Virus record (IMG/VR): IMGVR_UViG_3300032116_000190
Coordinates: 1-62,279 of that record
DNA: 62,279 bases
Direction: 5' to 3' (one strand)
From: a virus
The notes below the pieces were generated by a model. That model was given only the letters and a program-made list of their open reading frames with translations. It was not told where the DNA came from and made no database searches. The translations under genes were made by a program, and so were the position numbers. Shown piece after piece: positions 7,517 to 15,235 of the stretch; within the stretch, counting starts at the first letter, position 1, and each line of letters opens with the position of its first letter.

Positions 7517-8104
7517 TTAATCAATGATTGGACCATTACCATTTCTAAAACCAATTTGACCTCCCTGATCCTTGATACGCTGGATTGCGTCTTCAAACAA
7601 GATGGGCCGGAAGTCTGTTTGTTCAACACAAACGCAGAAGTAGTCAGGATCAATAACTTGCTTCTTAAAGGGCCATATACCCACAGTCTTCATTACACGA
7701 TTTCCGTGAGTGTGACCGTGAATGTTAGTGCCAAAACGAGCAATGCTTCCCTTGCTTACAGGAATGTGACTCAGGATCATACCGTTCATAACATGATATG
7801 CACGAATGTCTCGGAAGTACTTCACATAATCCTTCAACGGAAAGATATCGTGGTTGCCCTTAATCAGAACCTTATCACCGTTAAGACGGTCTAGTGTTGC
7901 CAACGCTCTGCGATTGATAACAACATCGCCCAAGTGATAGACCTTATCCTTAGGACCCACGGTCTCGTTCCAACGCTTGATCATTTCTTCGTCCATTTCC
8001 TCAACAGAGTCCCAGGGACGAACAGGCGAACCATCGTAGTTGGTGAACTTGCAGATGTTGGCATGACCAAAGTGCGTGTCGCTGGTCAGAAAAACTGCTG
8101 GCAT
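7517..8104 (-). CDS. Calcineurin-like metallophosphoesterase (195 aa)
   Basis: All five metal motifs are visible: DTHFGH (9-14), HLGD (57-60), GNHD (83-86), SHIP (112-115) and GHTHG (130-134). Enzymes of this family hydrolyse phosphomono- or diesters using two metals. The start MPAVFLTSDTHF has AAAGGAA upstream and follows a clear early promoter. The substrate is unknown; the neighbouring RNA-repair genes make an RNA end or nucleotide conceivable. Confidence 0.85.
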   Translation of the reverse strand: MPAVFLTSDTHFGHANICKFTNYDGSPVRPWDSVEEMDEEMIKRWNETVGPKDKVYHLGDVVINRRALATLDRLNGDKVLIKGNHDIFPLKDYVKYFRDIRAYHVMNGMILSHIPVSKGSIARFGTNIHGHTHGNRVMKTVGIWPFKKQVIDPDYFCVCVEQTDFRPILFEDAIQRIKDQGGQIGFRNGNGPIID

Positions 8105-8126
8105 GAGTAATTCCTTTCTATAATTT

Positions 8127-8155
8127 GTTATACTAGATTTTGGGTAAGGTGTCAA
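8127..8155 (-). promoter_or_regulatory. Early sigma70-type promoter
   Basis: TTGACA, 17-bp spacer with ACCCA, TATAAC; drives the phosphoesterase at 8104. Confidence 0.8.
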
Positions 8156-8158
8156 GTA

Positions 8159-9049
8159 TTAATTTATGACATAGGGGAGGTTGTTTAGAATAAACTTAAG
8201 TTCAGGCTCTCCGAAGAGGTCTTCATATGGGTAACGAAATAACCAATCAAATGGTCTATGACTTGGTTTATTGTACCACTTCATCTTGTTTCTGAAATCT
8301 TTTAAAACATAATCATGACTATCATAGTGTTCTTTAAATTTTTCAAAACCATTCAACTTTTTTGTTTGAGGTATAACCGGAAACCCTCCCATTTGGTAAA
8401 GATGAACCCTATAAGCATACGTTATATGTGAAGTACTAAGGTTAGCTTTAGTATCGCTGGAAGACTCTAAAAAATTCAAACTATATGCTAACTCCGGTGT
8501 ATGTAGGAAAAAATAAGGTACAATGTTTTTTCCTTCCGAAGATTGACTAAATCTGTAGAGTCCTAACAAAGCATACGTTAAACTTGCTGACTGCATATTT
8601 AGAAAATTTCCGGAGTACATACAGGTACCCTCAATGAGGCTTGCCATTCTTATATGCATGGATATTTGAGGACTGCTACATTTGTATCTTTTTGCTATGC
8701 TATCGTATTCTTCTTCCAAAAACTTAAAGTAATCAAAATCTACTATGGTATATGAAATGTCTTCCTGTTCGCAAAAAATAGGAAGCGTCTTGATATCATG
8801 CTCGTTGAACGTTTCGTTGTACCGAAAACAGTATGCGTTAAACGGGTGTCCTGACATTTTCCACGCATACAACATGGCCTGACTATCTAGCCCGCCACTG
8901 ACCATAAGATTATAAGGAGGTGGATAATTTTTTACTATGTCATCAACTGCTTCAATAGCAGCGTGTAACGGATTTTTGACTGTTTCTTTAAAAGAAGGAA
9001 CTGTAAAATCAATTACAGTTCCTTCTACTTTTGCCCAATGATTTATCAT
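8159..9049 (-). CDS. PP-loop ATPase, asparagine-synthase-like (296 aa)
   Basis: SGGLDS at residues 51-56 is the PP-loop used by asparagine synthetases, tRNA thiolases and QueC/TilS enzymes to adenylate a substrate. Segments EHDIKTLPIF and a central SGN resemble the asparagine-synthase B-like branch. No glutaminase domain is present, so the ammonia or amine source is unclear. It follows the subtilase gene by 16 bp. The substrate cannot be deduced. Confidence 0.6.
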   Translation of the reverse strand: MINHWAKVEGTVIDFTVPSFKETVKNPLHAAIEAVDDIVKNYPPPYNLMVSGGLDSQAMLYAWKMSGHPFNAYCFRYNETFNEHDIKTLPIFCEQEDISYTIVDFDYFKFLEEEYDSIAKRYKCSSPQISMHIRMASLIEGTCMYSGNFLNMQSASLTYALLGLYRFSQSSEGKNIVPYFFLHTPELAYSLNFLESSSDTKANLSTSHITYAYRVHLYQMGGFPVIPQTKKLNGFEKFKEHYDSHDYVLKDFRNKMKWYNKPSHRPFDWLFRYPYEDLFGEPELKFILNNLPYVIN

Positions 9050-9065
9050 AAAGAAAAGATAATGC

Positions 9066-10700
9066 TTATAGGCATTGGCAATCTAATGTTTTATTGAAAT
9101 CGCATTGACAACTTGTTGGGAAACCGCATCCGCCTGCATTACACGCACTTGGGTTTCCTGAACAGAAGGTCGGTACGATGCCACTGCAATTTCCATTGAG
9201 TACATACGGAATCATAACATTAGGATCTGACGGATACTTATCTACTGTATGCGTGTTCAATATTGCAATATTTAGTTCAGCATCAACCGTTGTACCATCA
9301 ATATTGGTTATAGTGATAGGAATATAATAATCTTCTCTTTCACTCTCAATAGATTCTACATATCCACTTAATATACCATGATCATTAAAGGTAAAATTAT
9401 ATGGCAGCGGTTCATGTAGTGTTATCGACGCCACTGTCAGTGGATTAAAGATAACGGAACGAGAAACCATTCCTACAGGTATAGCAGCAAATAACTCAGG
9501 ATCCATAGAAATGTTAGAATACGGATCAATCAAACCGGTTATCAGTGTGCTAATTGAATTAGGTGAATTTTCATATTTAGGATCATTTAAAAGCAATAAA
9601 TTGTGTTTGATGAAGAAAGACATTCTATTAACAGTGGAATGGTTAAACTTACTGTCAATGTCATCATCAAATCTAAAAGTAGGGAGTGTAGCGTTATATG
9701 CTAAAATAGCTGAATGGATTGCGGCGGAAACTGAGGTTCCTGATACAAAACTATATTCTCCGGTCAAGGTAGCTACATAAATATTTTCTCCGGGAGCCCA
9801 ACCAGATAGTCTACCGCCATTTACTGTTCCGCCGGTTACGCTGATTGCTTGCGCGCCGGTATAATCTGAGAAGTCACATGGAGAAAGTGAGGCATTATAT
9901 GCGCCCACAACCAAAGCCTCTGCCATTGCTGCCGGAGTAACGTTTCCAACATCGGTGCCGGTGTTGCCTGCCGCAACAACAATCTGGGCGCCAGCAAGCC
10001 AAAGAGTTCTTAATTTTGATTCAACATATTCATTTCTTTCAATTTCCCAACTACAATTGATAACACCATACGCATTTGTTTGTGAGAAATCGGTATAGAT
10101 AGCATCCAACGCAGCCAAGAAATCACTTAGTTTTGTGGGAACATCTTTGTCAAAGATTTTTACTACCTTAAGCTTAGCGTTAGTGATACCGCAAGTTTTT
10201 CCTACGATAAGGCTGGCTAGTGCGGTACCGTGTCCTTTTCTATCTACAAAATCATCATTCAGTGAGTATAGTAGATCAATATCAGCACCGTCAAACTCCG
10301 GGTGATCCAGTGTAATACCGCTATCCATCAAATAAACATTGGCGCCGGCGCCACTTAGTGGTAGCTGGTAAGTCTCAGCGTCTAGGTCTACTACAGATGC
10401 ACTATATACCTTCCACCAATCTTTTTGATCAGAAAGCGTTACTGTTTTGGCGCCTTCATCAGATAAACTAGGAAGTTGAACCGGGACTGTGGTTAATAGT
10501 TTAATGTGGTTGGTGTGGTCAGCATCATCCTTAATGTGTTCTACAATTTCACTAGCGGGCGGCTCTGATTCGCATTCTACCAAAACTACCTGCTCAAATG
10601 CACTGAATGTCTTAAGTACAGTTGCACCGCATGCGTTTAGGTATTCATTGATTTCAACTTCTGTAGTGCCGTTAACAAAGTCAATAATATATTGTTGCAT
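9066..10700 (-). CDS. Subtilisin-like (S8) serine protease with Cys-rich tail
   Basis: The catalytic triad is visible: Asp126 in LMDSG, His157 in KGHGTA and Ser323 in GTSVSA, with the oxyanion Asn in AAGN near 246. Residues 1-70 resemble an inhibitor-I9-like propeptide. After the protease domain comes a beta-rich segment (about 380-500) and a C-terminal 45 residues with about ten cysteines. Subtilases occur in some large phages but their targets are mostly unknown. It could mature virion proteins or act on a small peptide; this is inference. An unusual feature is the Cys-rich tail. Confidence 0.8.
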   Translation of the reverse strand: MQQYIIDFVNGTTEVEINEYLNACGATVLKTFSAFEQVVLVECESEPPASEIVEHIKDDADHTNHIKLLTTVPVQLPSLSDEGAKTVTLSDQKDWWKVYSASVVDLDAETYQLPLSGAGANVYLMDSGITLDHPEFDGADIDLLYSLNDDFVDRKGHGTALASLIVGKTCGITNAKLKVVKIFDKDVPTKLSDFLAALDAIYTDFSQTNAYGVINCSWEIERNEYVESKLRTLWLAGAQIVVAAGNTGTDVGNVTPAAMAEALVVGAYNASLSPCDFSDYTGAQAISVTGGTVNGGRLSGWAPGENIYVATLTGEYSFVSGTSVSAAIHSAILAYNATLPTFRFDDDIDSKFNHSTVNRMSFFIKHNLLLLNDPKYENSPNSISTLITGLIDPYSNISMDPELFAAIPVGMVSRSVIFNPLTVASITLHEPLPYNFTFNDHGILSGYVESIESEREDYYIPITITNIDGTTVDAELNIAILNTHTVDKYPSDPNVMIPYVLNGNCSGIVPTFCSGNPSACNAGGCGFPTSCQCDFNKTLDCQCL

Positions 10701-10705
10701 TAACC

Positions 10706-10945
10706 TTAATCCTTTTTATCCTGATATTCTCTTACAAACTTACCCCATTTACCAACCGGGCATTCAGCAGAAGGTATATATGTCTTAGCCTTCATAAAGC
10801 AACCACACTTCTTACACTGATTAGTCAAATGGATAAGGTGTTCGCATGTCAGGCAAACATCAAACCTAACATTTCTTTCTTCTTCTGAGAGAGGTTTGGC
10901 AGATTCCCTCAAATGTTCAAGTCGGTGTTTAAGTTTCTCTAGCAT
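10706..10945 (-). CDS. Zinc-finger protein, DUF6171-like (79 aa)
   Basis: Two Cys pairs (CLTCEH and CKKCGC) plus a later Cys (ECPVGKWG) form a rubredoxin-like metal site as in a short phage/bacterial family. The ATG follows TAAATAGAAGT, a late promoter hexamer with a five-base gap. It lies just upstream of the subtilase. Function unknown. Confidence 0.65.
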   Translation of the reverse strand: MLEKLKHRLEHLRESAKPLSEEERNVRFDVCLTCEHLIHLTNQCKKCGCFMKAKTYIPSAECPVGKWGKFVREYQDKKD

Positions 10946-10993
10946 ACTTCTATTTATCTTTTATCTAAAGCAAGCTATAATAAATAGCACACG

Positions 10994-11437
10994 ATGCTCA
11001 CACAGAAAATAACCTTTGATCAGATACTTCCTATTTGGAGAGACTATCTTTGGCCAAATAGAATTAGTGAAATCACGCCCAATAGCGCAATGTGTTTTTT
11101 GGAAGGTTATGATCTAGTAAACATGCAGACCACACCTACATTCTTCGCATATATGGTAGATAACGAGATAGCTGGCGTAAACAGCGGGCACATGTGTAAT
11201 AACAAACACTATCGTTCTAGAGGATTATATGTATTTGAAAAATATCGTGGTAGGGGAATCGGCGTAGAATTATTGAAAGCTACGATTGAGCAAGCCAAAT
11301 TAGAAGGTGCGGTTATGTGCTGGAGCTATCCAAAAGATACAAGCTGGTCCACCTACAGTAAAGCAGGGTTTGCGTTAGCTAGTGAGTTTGAAGTTAGTGA
11401 AAACGGCGTCAATGCTTATTGCATGATCAATCTTTAG
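10994..11437 (+). CDS. GNAT-family acetyltransferase (147 aa)
   Basis: The acetyl-CoA binding motif A is clear: RSRGLYVFEKYRGRGIG then VELLKATIEQA. A Tyr/Ser-rich strand and the final beta strands complete the GNAT fold. The acceptor is unknown. ATAAATAGCACACG directly precedes the ATG, so it is probably a late, nearly leaderless gene. It ends in TAG and overlaps the convergent gene by four bases. Confidence 0.8.
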   Translation: MLTQKITFDQILPIWRDYLWPNRISEITPNSAMCFLEGYDLVNMQTTPTFFAYMVDNEIAGVNSGHMCNNKHYRSRGLYVFEKYRGRGIGVELLKATIEQAKLEGAVMCWSYPKDTSWSTYSKAGFALASEFEVSENGVNAYCMINL

Positions 11438-11925
11438 TACCATTCACCTTCATTACGCATTCTGCGTATGAATGTACAATAGACACTTGCGATGCCGTAG
11501 CAGCGCAATTTTACAGTACTAATCAATCCACGATCAACGATTTCAGGAAGATAGACAATACTGGTGTTATTGATAGGTACGTTTCCAGGAACGATAGTTT
11601 GACCACCGGTAGAAACTGTAGGACTCGCCTCCGTAGCGACATTACTGAATATGAATACGTTTGGATATAGATTTCTGGGCTGTGCCAATAGATAGTCATA
11701 TGCGTCTTGATTCTGACAGTTCAACCAAAAACGAACGCCCTGCAAATATCTATCAGTAACTTCTATCCAATCATTCTCTTGGCCAAGATAGAGTTTGTTA
11801 TCAAATCTCCATACATCAACCATGCAGGAAAACCCCGAATTGAAAGCTTTTGCTATCTGATTCGGGGTGTTGGCATCTTCAAAGTTCTGCCCGTCATATA
11901 TACCCTGGTATGAAATAATCAGCAT
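11434..11925 (-). CDS. GDPD/PI-PLC-like protein lacking the catalytic His (163 aa)
   Basis: I chose the start MLIISYQGIYDGQN because TAAATACATT abuts it. The first 60 residues follow the plan of viral glycerophosphodiesterase-like proteins (strand, xxG, repeating strand, DVW, KLYLG), but the expected HRG is YQG and the LGHD is LGQE. If the family call is right, it is a catalytically dead relative. The C-terminal half (INNTSIVYLPEI onward) is unrecognised. The gene is convergent with the GNAT gene. Confidence 0.45.
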   Translation of the reverse strand: MLIISYQGIYDGQNFEDANTPNQIAKAFNSGFSCMVDVWRFDNKLYLGQENDWIEVTDRYLQGVRFWLNCQNQDAYDYLLAQPRNLYPNVFIFSNVATEASPTVSTGGQTIVPGNVPINNTSIVYLPEIVDRGLISTVKLRCYGIASVYCTFIRRMRNEGEWY

Positions 11926-11929
11926 AATG

Positions 11930-11937
11930 TATTTATG
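11930..11937 (-). promoter_or_regulatory. T4-type late promoter abutting an ATG
   Basis: CATAAATA followed by CATT and the ATG at 11925. The same 13-mer TAAATACATTATG occurs at 24215 (+) and 31932 (-). Confidence 0.6.
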
Positions 11938-12388
11938 CAGACTGGTTATTGTCCTTTTTCGCATTAATATATGCGTAGTATTTGTCTACAAATACAGGAT
12001 CTTGAGATATAACTCTGACTTTAGTATCCTTGTGATACACGATATGAGGTACATCACCTGATATTACTGCACTGACCGCCCAGTCTAAAACATCAATTGA
12101 TATTTCTTTTCCTGCAGGAACAATATAGACATAAGGAATATCGTCTAGTACGTTGTTGATCATTATCATACCAACAACATCTGGCTTAAAACTTACAGGA
12201 ACAATTGAATTTTGTTTCCATACACATTTAAAGCCTTTGCATGGATCATATGGACGATTAGAATAAATGCTGCAACCGTTTTTAGTTACAAAATGACAGG
12301 GTTTCCCTGGCCCCATTTCATAACCATATATATTTGCAGTAAGATGACCATCACAGCATTTTGTGCAGCCATCACAACTCCTATCCAT
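11933..12388 (-). CDS. YkgJ-type Cys-cluster protein (151 aa)
   Basis: The N terminus CDGCTKCCDG followed by C in KPCHF, C in NGCSIY and CKGFKC is the zinc/iron-chelating Cys cluster of YkgJ-like proteins. AGGTGAG precedes the ATG. The C-terminal domain is alpha/beta without known motif. It may bind a metal or Fe-S cluster; the biological role is unknown. Confidence 0.65.
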   Translation of the reverse strand: MDRSCDGCTKCCDGHLTANIYGYEMGPGKPCHFVTKNGCSIYSNRPYDPCKGFKCVWKQNSIVPVSFKPDVVGMIMINNVLDDIPYVYIVPAGKEISIDVLDWAVSAVISGDVPHIVYHKDTKVRVISQDPVFVDKYYAYINAKKDNNQSA

Positions 12389-12402
12389 ATCTCACCTAAA
12401 TT

Positions 12403-12477
12403 TGGAGCGGAAGATGGGATTCGAACCCACGACATTCACCTTGGCAAGGTGACGCTCTACCCCTGAGCTACTCCCGC
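12403..12477 (-). tRNA. tRNA-Gly(GCC)
   Basis: A 7-bp acceptor, GTTCGAATC T-loop region, anticodon loop TTGCCAA and an encoded CCA are all present. It is the promoter-distal end of the tRNA array. Confidence 0.92.
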
Positions 12478-12481
12478 ATTA

Positions 12482-12799
12482 TTATATTAACGTCCTAGTT
12501 ACTACAGTATAGTTATGATTTGCTAGTTCGGTCACAATCTGATTTTGAAATCCAGTGATTGCCTCTTGCCCTAATTTTAGAATCAGCCAATCTATCACCT
12601 GTTGAGAGGTCAACTGATCAAATGGGACATAATCATTAGGATCAGCAGGATCTAATTCAGTTAGTCCGTATACATTAGCAACACAAGTCCCATCGTTTCC
12701 TTGATATCGCCAATTCACTGCTACTACAACGTCAACCATTGAATCGTGTAGTAGGGCAACTTGCAAATCTACAATAACCCATTCGTATGTAACTGACAT
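12482..12799 (-). CDS. Conserved phage protein, DUF7936-like (105 aa)
   Basis: A beta-rich N terminus (YEWVIVDLQV, VVVAVNWRY) is followed by GTCVANVYG and a helical DQLTSQQVIDWLI. This layout recurs in short proteins of freshwater and marine phages. It sits between two tRNA-Gly genes and has AAGGG upstream. A structural role is possible but unproven. Confidence 0.5.
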   Translation of the reverse strand: MSVTYEWVIVDLQVALLHDSMVDVVVAVNWRYQGNDGTCVANVYGLTELDPADPNDYVPFDQLTSQQVIDWLILKLGQEAITGFQNQIVTELANHNYTVVTRTLI

Positions 12800-12816
12800 G
12801 TCAATCCCTTTATATT

Positions 12817-12890
12817 TGGAGCGGGATACGGGAATCGAACCCGTCTGATCAGCTTGGAAGGCTGGAGCATTACCACTATGCTAATCCCGC
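12817..12890 (-). tRNA. tRNA-Gly(TCC)
   Basis: The cloverleaf is complete with anticodon loop CTTCCAA and encoded CCA. It lies eight bases downstream of tRNA-fMet. Confidence 0.92.
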
Positions 12891-12897
12891 TTAAAAC

Positions 12898-12976
12898 TGG
12901 TTGCGGGGGTCGGATTTGAACCGACGATTTCCGGCTTATGAGACCAGCGAGGACAACCTGACTCCTCTACCCCACG
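12898..12976 (-). tRNA. Initiator tRNA-fMet(CAT)
   Basis: The acceptor has an unpaired C1xA72, the hallmark of bacterial initiators, and the T-arm and GCAACCA end match E. coli fMet closely. Anticodon loop CTCATAA. The anticodon stem has G29:C41 and G30:C40 but U31:G39 instead of the usual third G:C pair. Confidence 0.88.
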
Positions 12977-13423
12977 ACAATAAACTATTTTGAAGAACAC
13001 ACTCAACATCTTGCCCTTGATTCACTACTGCTACTAGGGGCACGTTCTAGTGTATTCATCAAAATAGTCTAATATTATTTAGTCTATTTCTTACAAAGCC
13101 TGAGATTACAGCCTTAAACGAGAGTCTTTGAGTTGTACCGAATCCCTTGCGAGGACCGTTGACTCGTTATCCACTAACGCCTTTTACGGTCAGTTAGTAA
13201 CTCTCAACGCTGCCTTTTTTGACGAGTGGCGTTTCTCGTGTCATAACATGCTATTCGTCCTTCATTCTTTCGTCAGCCTTGCGGGCTGTTCAAGGTCGCT
13301 AAACCCTTACGCCTTCATTCCGAACAACTACTTCTGCCTTGCGGGCTTCCGTAGACCACATTGCCTTGCGACTGTGGTATTAAGCGTCTTTCACATGTTA
13401 CCGGAGCAGTCTTTCGCTTTTTA

Positions 13424-13499
13424 TGGTTGCATAGATAGGAGTTGAACCTATTACCTACATTACATCAAAATGTTGCTCTACCGAATGAGCTACAATGCG
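13424..13499 (-). tRNA. tRNA-Ile(GAT)-like element inside the giant RNA
   Basis: Anticodon, D and T arms are intact (loop TTGATGT) and CCA is encoded. The acceptor has two mismatches (C1xA72 and U6xU67) and position 37 is G. It may be functional after processing, or a structural tRNA mimic. A second, canonical tRNA-Ile(GAT) lies at 24981. Confidence 0.6.
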
Positions 13500-13949
13500 A
13501 AACCTACCAAGATGTGCTGCTCCAGTTGCTTCATAGCTTGTTAGCTACAAAATACAACACACCTCATGTCTTTTGCCTTGCGGGCTACTCAACCATACTT
13601 CACGATTCCAGAGCAAGTGTCCTCTTTCACCGTTTGTATTGCTATCTCGCCTTTCCTTGCAGGGTCAGACTCAATAACTACCTGTTAACTTTCAGTACTC
13701 GTCAGTTTGGCTGCACATCGTGAGGGCGCCAACCCTCTTAGCTACTCACCGATTTGGCTCTGTAGCCTATCCCTTCGGACGACATACCTGACTTACTACC
13801 TACCGCCTTCGTCAGACGGGCCTTTCGGCTAGTTCAGGCTTGCATAGATGGACTTGTATTGCTACAAGCGCAAGTGCGTAGGCTTTCTTGCTTTGACAGA
13901 GATTACTCCCTGCTACCCTAGTGAGGCTATGCCCCCAATTCTTAATTCA

Positions 13950-13981
13950 ATTTTCAAAGAGCTAAGACGATTTCTCGTCTT
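13950..13981 (-). promoter_or_regulatory. boxB-like hairpin plus rRNA-type boxA
   Basis: The predicted transcript starts near 13984. It immediately forms a 7-bp hairpin with a GAAA loop (13964-13981) and then reads AGCTCTTTGAAAATTG (13963-13948). The order hairpin, boxA is that of rRNA operon leaders, where boxA binds NusB-NusE and suppresses Rho termination. Confidence 0.6.
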
Positions 13982-13990
13982 GATAAATTC

Positions 13991-14019
13991 ATTATACTTA
14001 TTCTTGATACTAATGTCAA
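13991..14019 (-). promoter_or_regulatory. Perfect consensus promoter of the giant RNA
   Basis: TTGACA, 17 bp, TATAAT, preceded by an A/T-tract UP-like element. It points leftward into the structured RNA and tRNA-fMet/Gly. Confidence 0.9.
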
Positions 14020-14050
14020 GAACTTTTTTGCCTATTTGTGAAAAAAGTTT
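14011..14050. repeat. 40-bp direct repeat, left copy
   Basis: It is identical to 14341-14380. Each copy contains a -35 TTGACA and the A/T-rich upstream element of a leftward promoter. The copies flank the small gene 14050-14286. Confidence 0.95.
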
Positions 14051-14286
14051 TAGTCGTAAACTTCTTCACGGGTATCGTTAGCAAACTCAACCAGTGCAGC
14101 AGCCAGTTCCAGCGCCTGCGACTTATTCATTTGCAGATACCAATAACCGAAATCAGGACGATTACGTTCTTCTTCCGGCTTCTTAAAAGTCAGTTGAACG
14201 CACTTACCATCTTCCTTGCCACCGAAGTAGCGAACCATAGAAACTTCACCAGTCTTACCAGTGACGCCCTTGAGTTGAGTAGACAT
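14050..14286 (-). CDS. Small hypothetical protein (78 aa)
   Basis: Mixed alpha/beta sequence (VSMVRYFGGKEDGKCVQLTF, then a helical SQALELAAALVEFA). AAAGGACTT precedes the ATG. The gene sits exactly between two 40-bp direct repeats and could be gained or lost as a cassette. Function unknown. Confidence 0.7.
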   Translation of the reverse strand: MSTQLKGVTGKTGEVSMVRYFGGKEDGKCVQLTFKKPEEERNRPDFGYWYLQMNKSQALELAAALVEFANDTREEVYD

Positions 14287-14320
14287 ATGTAAGTCCTTTC
14301 AATTGCTCTTGATATATACT

Positions 14321-14349
14321 CTTATAACAAGATATCAGGCTAATGTCAA
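14321..14349 (-). promoter_or_regulatory. Early sigma70-type promoter
   Basis: TTGACA, 17 bp, TATAAG; drives the 78-aa gene. The -35 lies within the right 40-bp repeat. Confidence 0.8.
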
Positions 14350-14380
14350 GAACTTTTTTGCCTATTTGTGAAAAAAGTTT
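14341..14380. repeat. 40-bp direct repeat, right copy
   Basis: Perfect match to 14011-14050, offset by 330 bp. Confidence 0.95.
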
Positions 14381-14650
14381 GGAAGAGAAAAAGCAAGTGA
14401 TAGACAATGCAATACACAGCGACCCGCCCTAAGGACAAAGTCTATAAACACTAAACACTACACAAGCTGCAAAAATAACGTATCTCTAAGCGGCAACTCA
14501 CAAATCTGAATAAAGCTTAGGTCATGCTATTATGGAGCGTTTCAAGCGCCTGTGCTACACAGTATCTCCGATACCAGGGTGTCTACTCTCGTCTCTCTTT
14601 CTCTTCCTGGTAACGTCCTCAAGATGGAGTCAAAAAGGACGCTACCAAAC
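14381..14650 (-). other. Untranslated region with hairpins
   Basis: No gene is seen in these 270 bases. On the minus strand there is a 9-bp stem with one mismatch (GGTAGCGTCC with GGACGTTACC) and smaller hairpins (GTATC-GGA-GATAC, TGTG-TAG-CACA). It may be a 3' untranslated region of the gene at 14653 or a small RNA. Confidence 0.4.
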
Positions 14651-14652
14651 TC

Positions 14653-15216
14653 TTAGATGATGTCCTCAGCCTTGAGAACTGCAACAGTGCCAGCAGCAAG
14701 TTCGATTGTAGTGCGAACATTAGCTTCAAGCAATGCATCCTGCAATGCTTGCTTCTTCTTCTTAGCAAGTGAAAGATTGCTTCGGAAATCTTCCAAATCA
14801 CTATCAGCGAAGATAGAAGTGCTTACTTCGCTTGAATGAAAGCTATAGCTTTCACCATCACGATTAGCAATCTTCTCAAGCTTGCCGCCGATGACCTTAA
14901 GGTCAGTCTGAACATTTGCCTTAGCAAACGGTGCAAAGAACACGAGGTCCTTTTCAATGCGGGCAAGATCGGCAAGAAGATTGTCAATGTTGTTCTCTGC
15001 ATTAGCAGAGGCAACCTTAGTGCGAATGTCATATAGCGCGGCAATTAGATTCCAACGGCGTTGAACATTACGGTCAAACTTCTGCTTGGCAAGTTCAATC
15101 TCCGTTGCAGGAGTCTGGAACTCGTTGATGCTAACATCAGCCTTAAACTCCAAACCCTTGAGGGCTTCGTTGATTAAAACTTGAAGTGCATTTGCCTTGC
15201 GTAGTGAAACTTGCAT
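14653..15216 (-). CDS. Hypothetical helical protein (187 aa)
   Basis: The start MQVSLRKANALQ follows GAGGAAAG; a longer frame would run through the tRNA-Asp gene. The protein is mainly helical, with a long Glu/Asp/Lys-rich middle and a KKKKQALQDALLEANV helix. No family recognised. Confidence 0.7.
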   Translation of the reverse strand: MQVSLRKANALQVLINEALKGLEFKADVSINEFQTPATEIELAKQKFDRNVQRRWNLIAALYDIRTKVASANAENNIDNLLADLARIEKDLVFFAPFAKANVQTDLKVIGGKLEKIANRDGESYSFHSSEVSTSIFADSDLEDFRSNLSLAKKKKQALQDALLEANVRTTIELAAGTVAVLKAEDII

Positions 15217-15235
15217 TTTTCTTTCCTCTATAAAA

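Larger units (their letters stand above)
12987..13985 (-). ncRNA. Giant structured RNA (GOLLD/ROOL-like candidate)
   Basis: About 1 kb without a credible gene lies between a perfect consensus promoter and tRNA-fMet. On the minus strand it is full of short stems capped by GNRA loops: CGCAA-type loops in repeated GCCCGCAAGGC elements (13274-13288, near 13345, near 13565), GCC-GAAA-GGC at 13820-13829 and CC-GAAG-GG near 13770. The 3' end closes as a 17-bp helix with one mismatch (12987-13003 with 13049-13065). A tRNA-Ile-like element is embedded at 13424-13499. Size, GNRA content, tRNA neighbourhood and phage origin fit the GOLLD/ROOL type of giant RNA. Family membership is inferred from architecture only. 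Confidence 0.6.

Noticed and set aside
13274-13580. Repeated GCCTTGCGGGC elements as a CRISPR array or REP repeats
   Set aside because: Spacing is irregular, repeats are only about 11 bases and no cas gene is present; they behave as RNA hairpins.
12980-13990. tmRNA or RNase P RNA as an explanation of the large RNA
   Set aside because: No tmRNA-style Ala acceptor with a tag-coding frame, and none of the RNase P core sequences, could be found; the embedded tRNA is internal and complete.
13128-14292. Several open frames on the + strand (about 75-105 codons) within the untranslated region
   Set aside because: They run across GNRA hairpins and the embedded tRNA, lack ribosome sites, and have no protein-like composition; the structure is on the minus strand.
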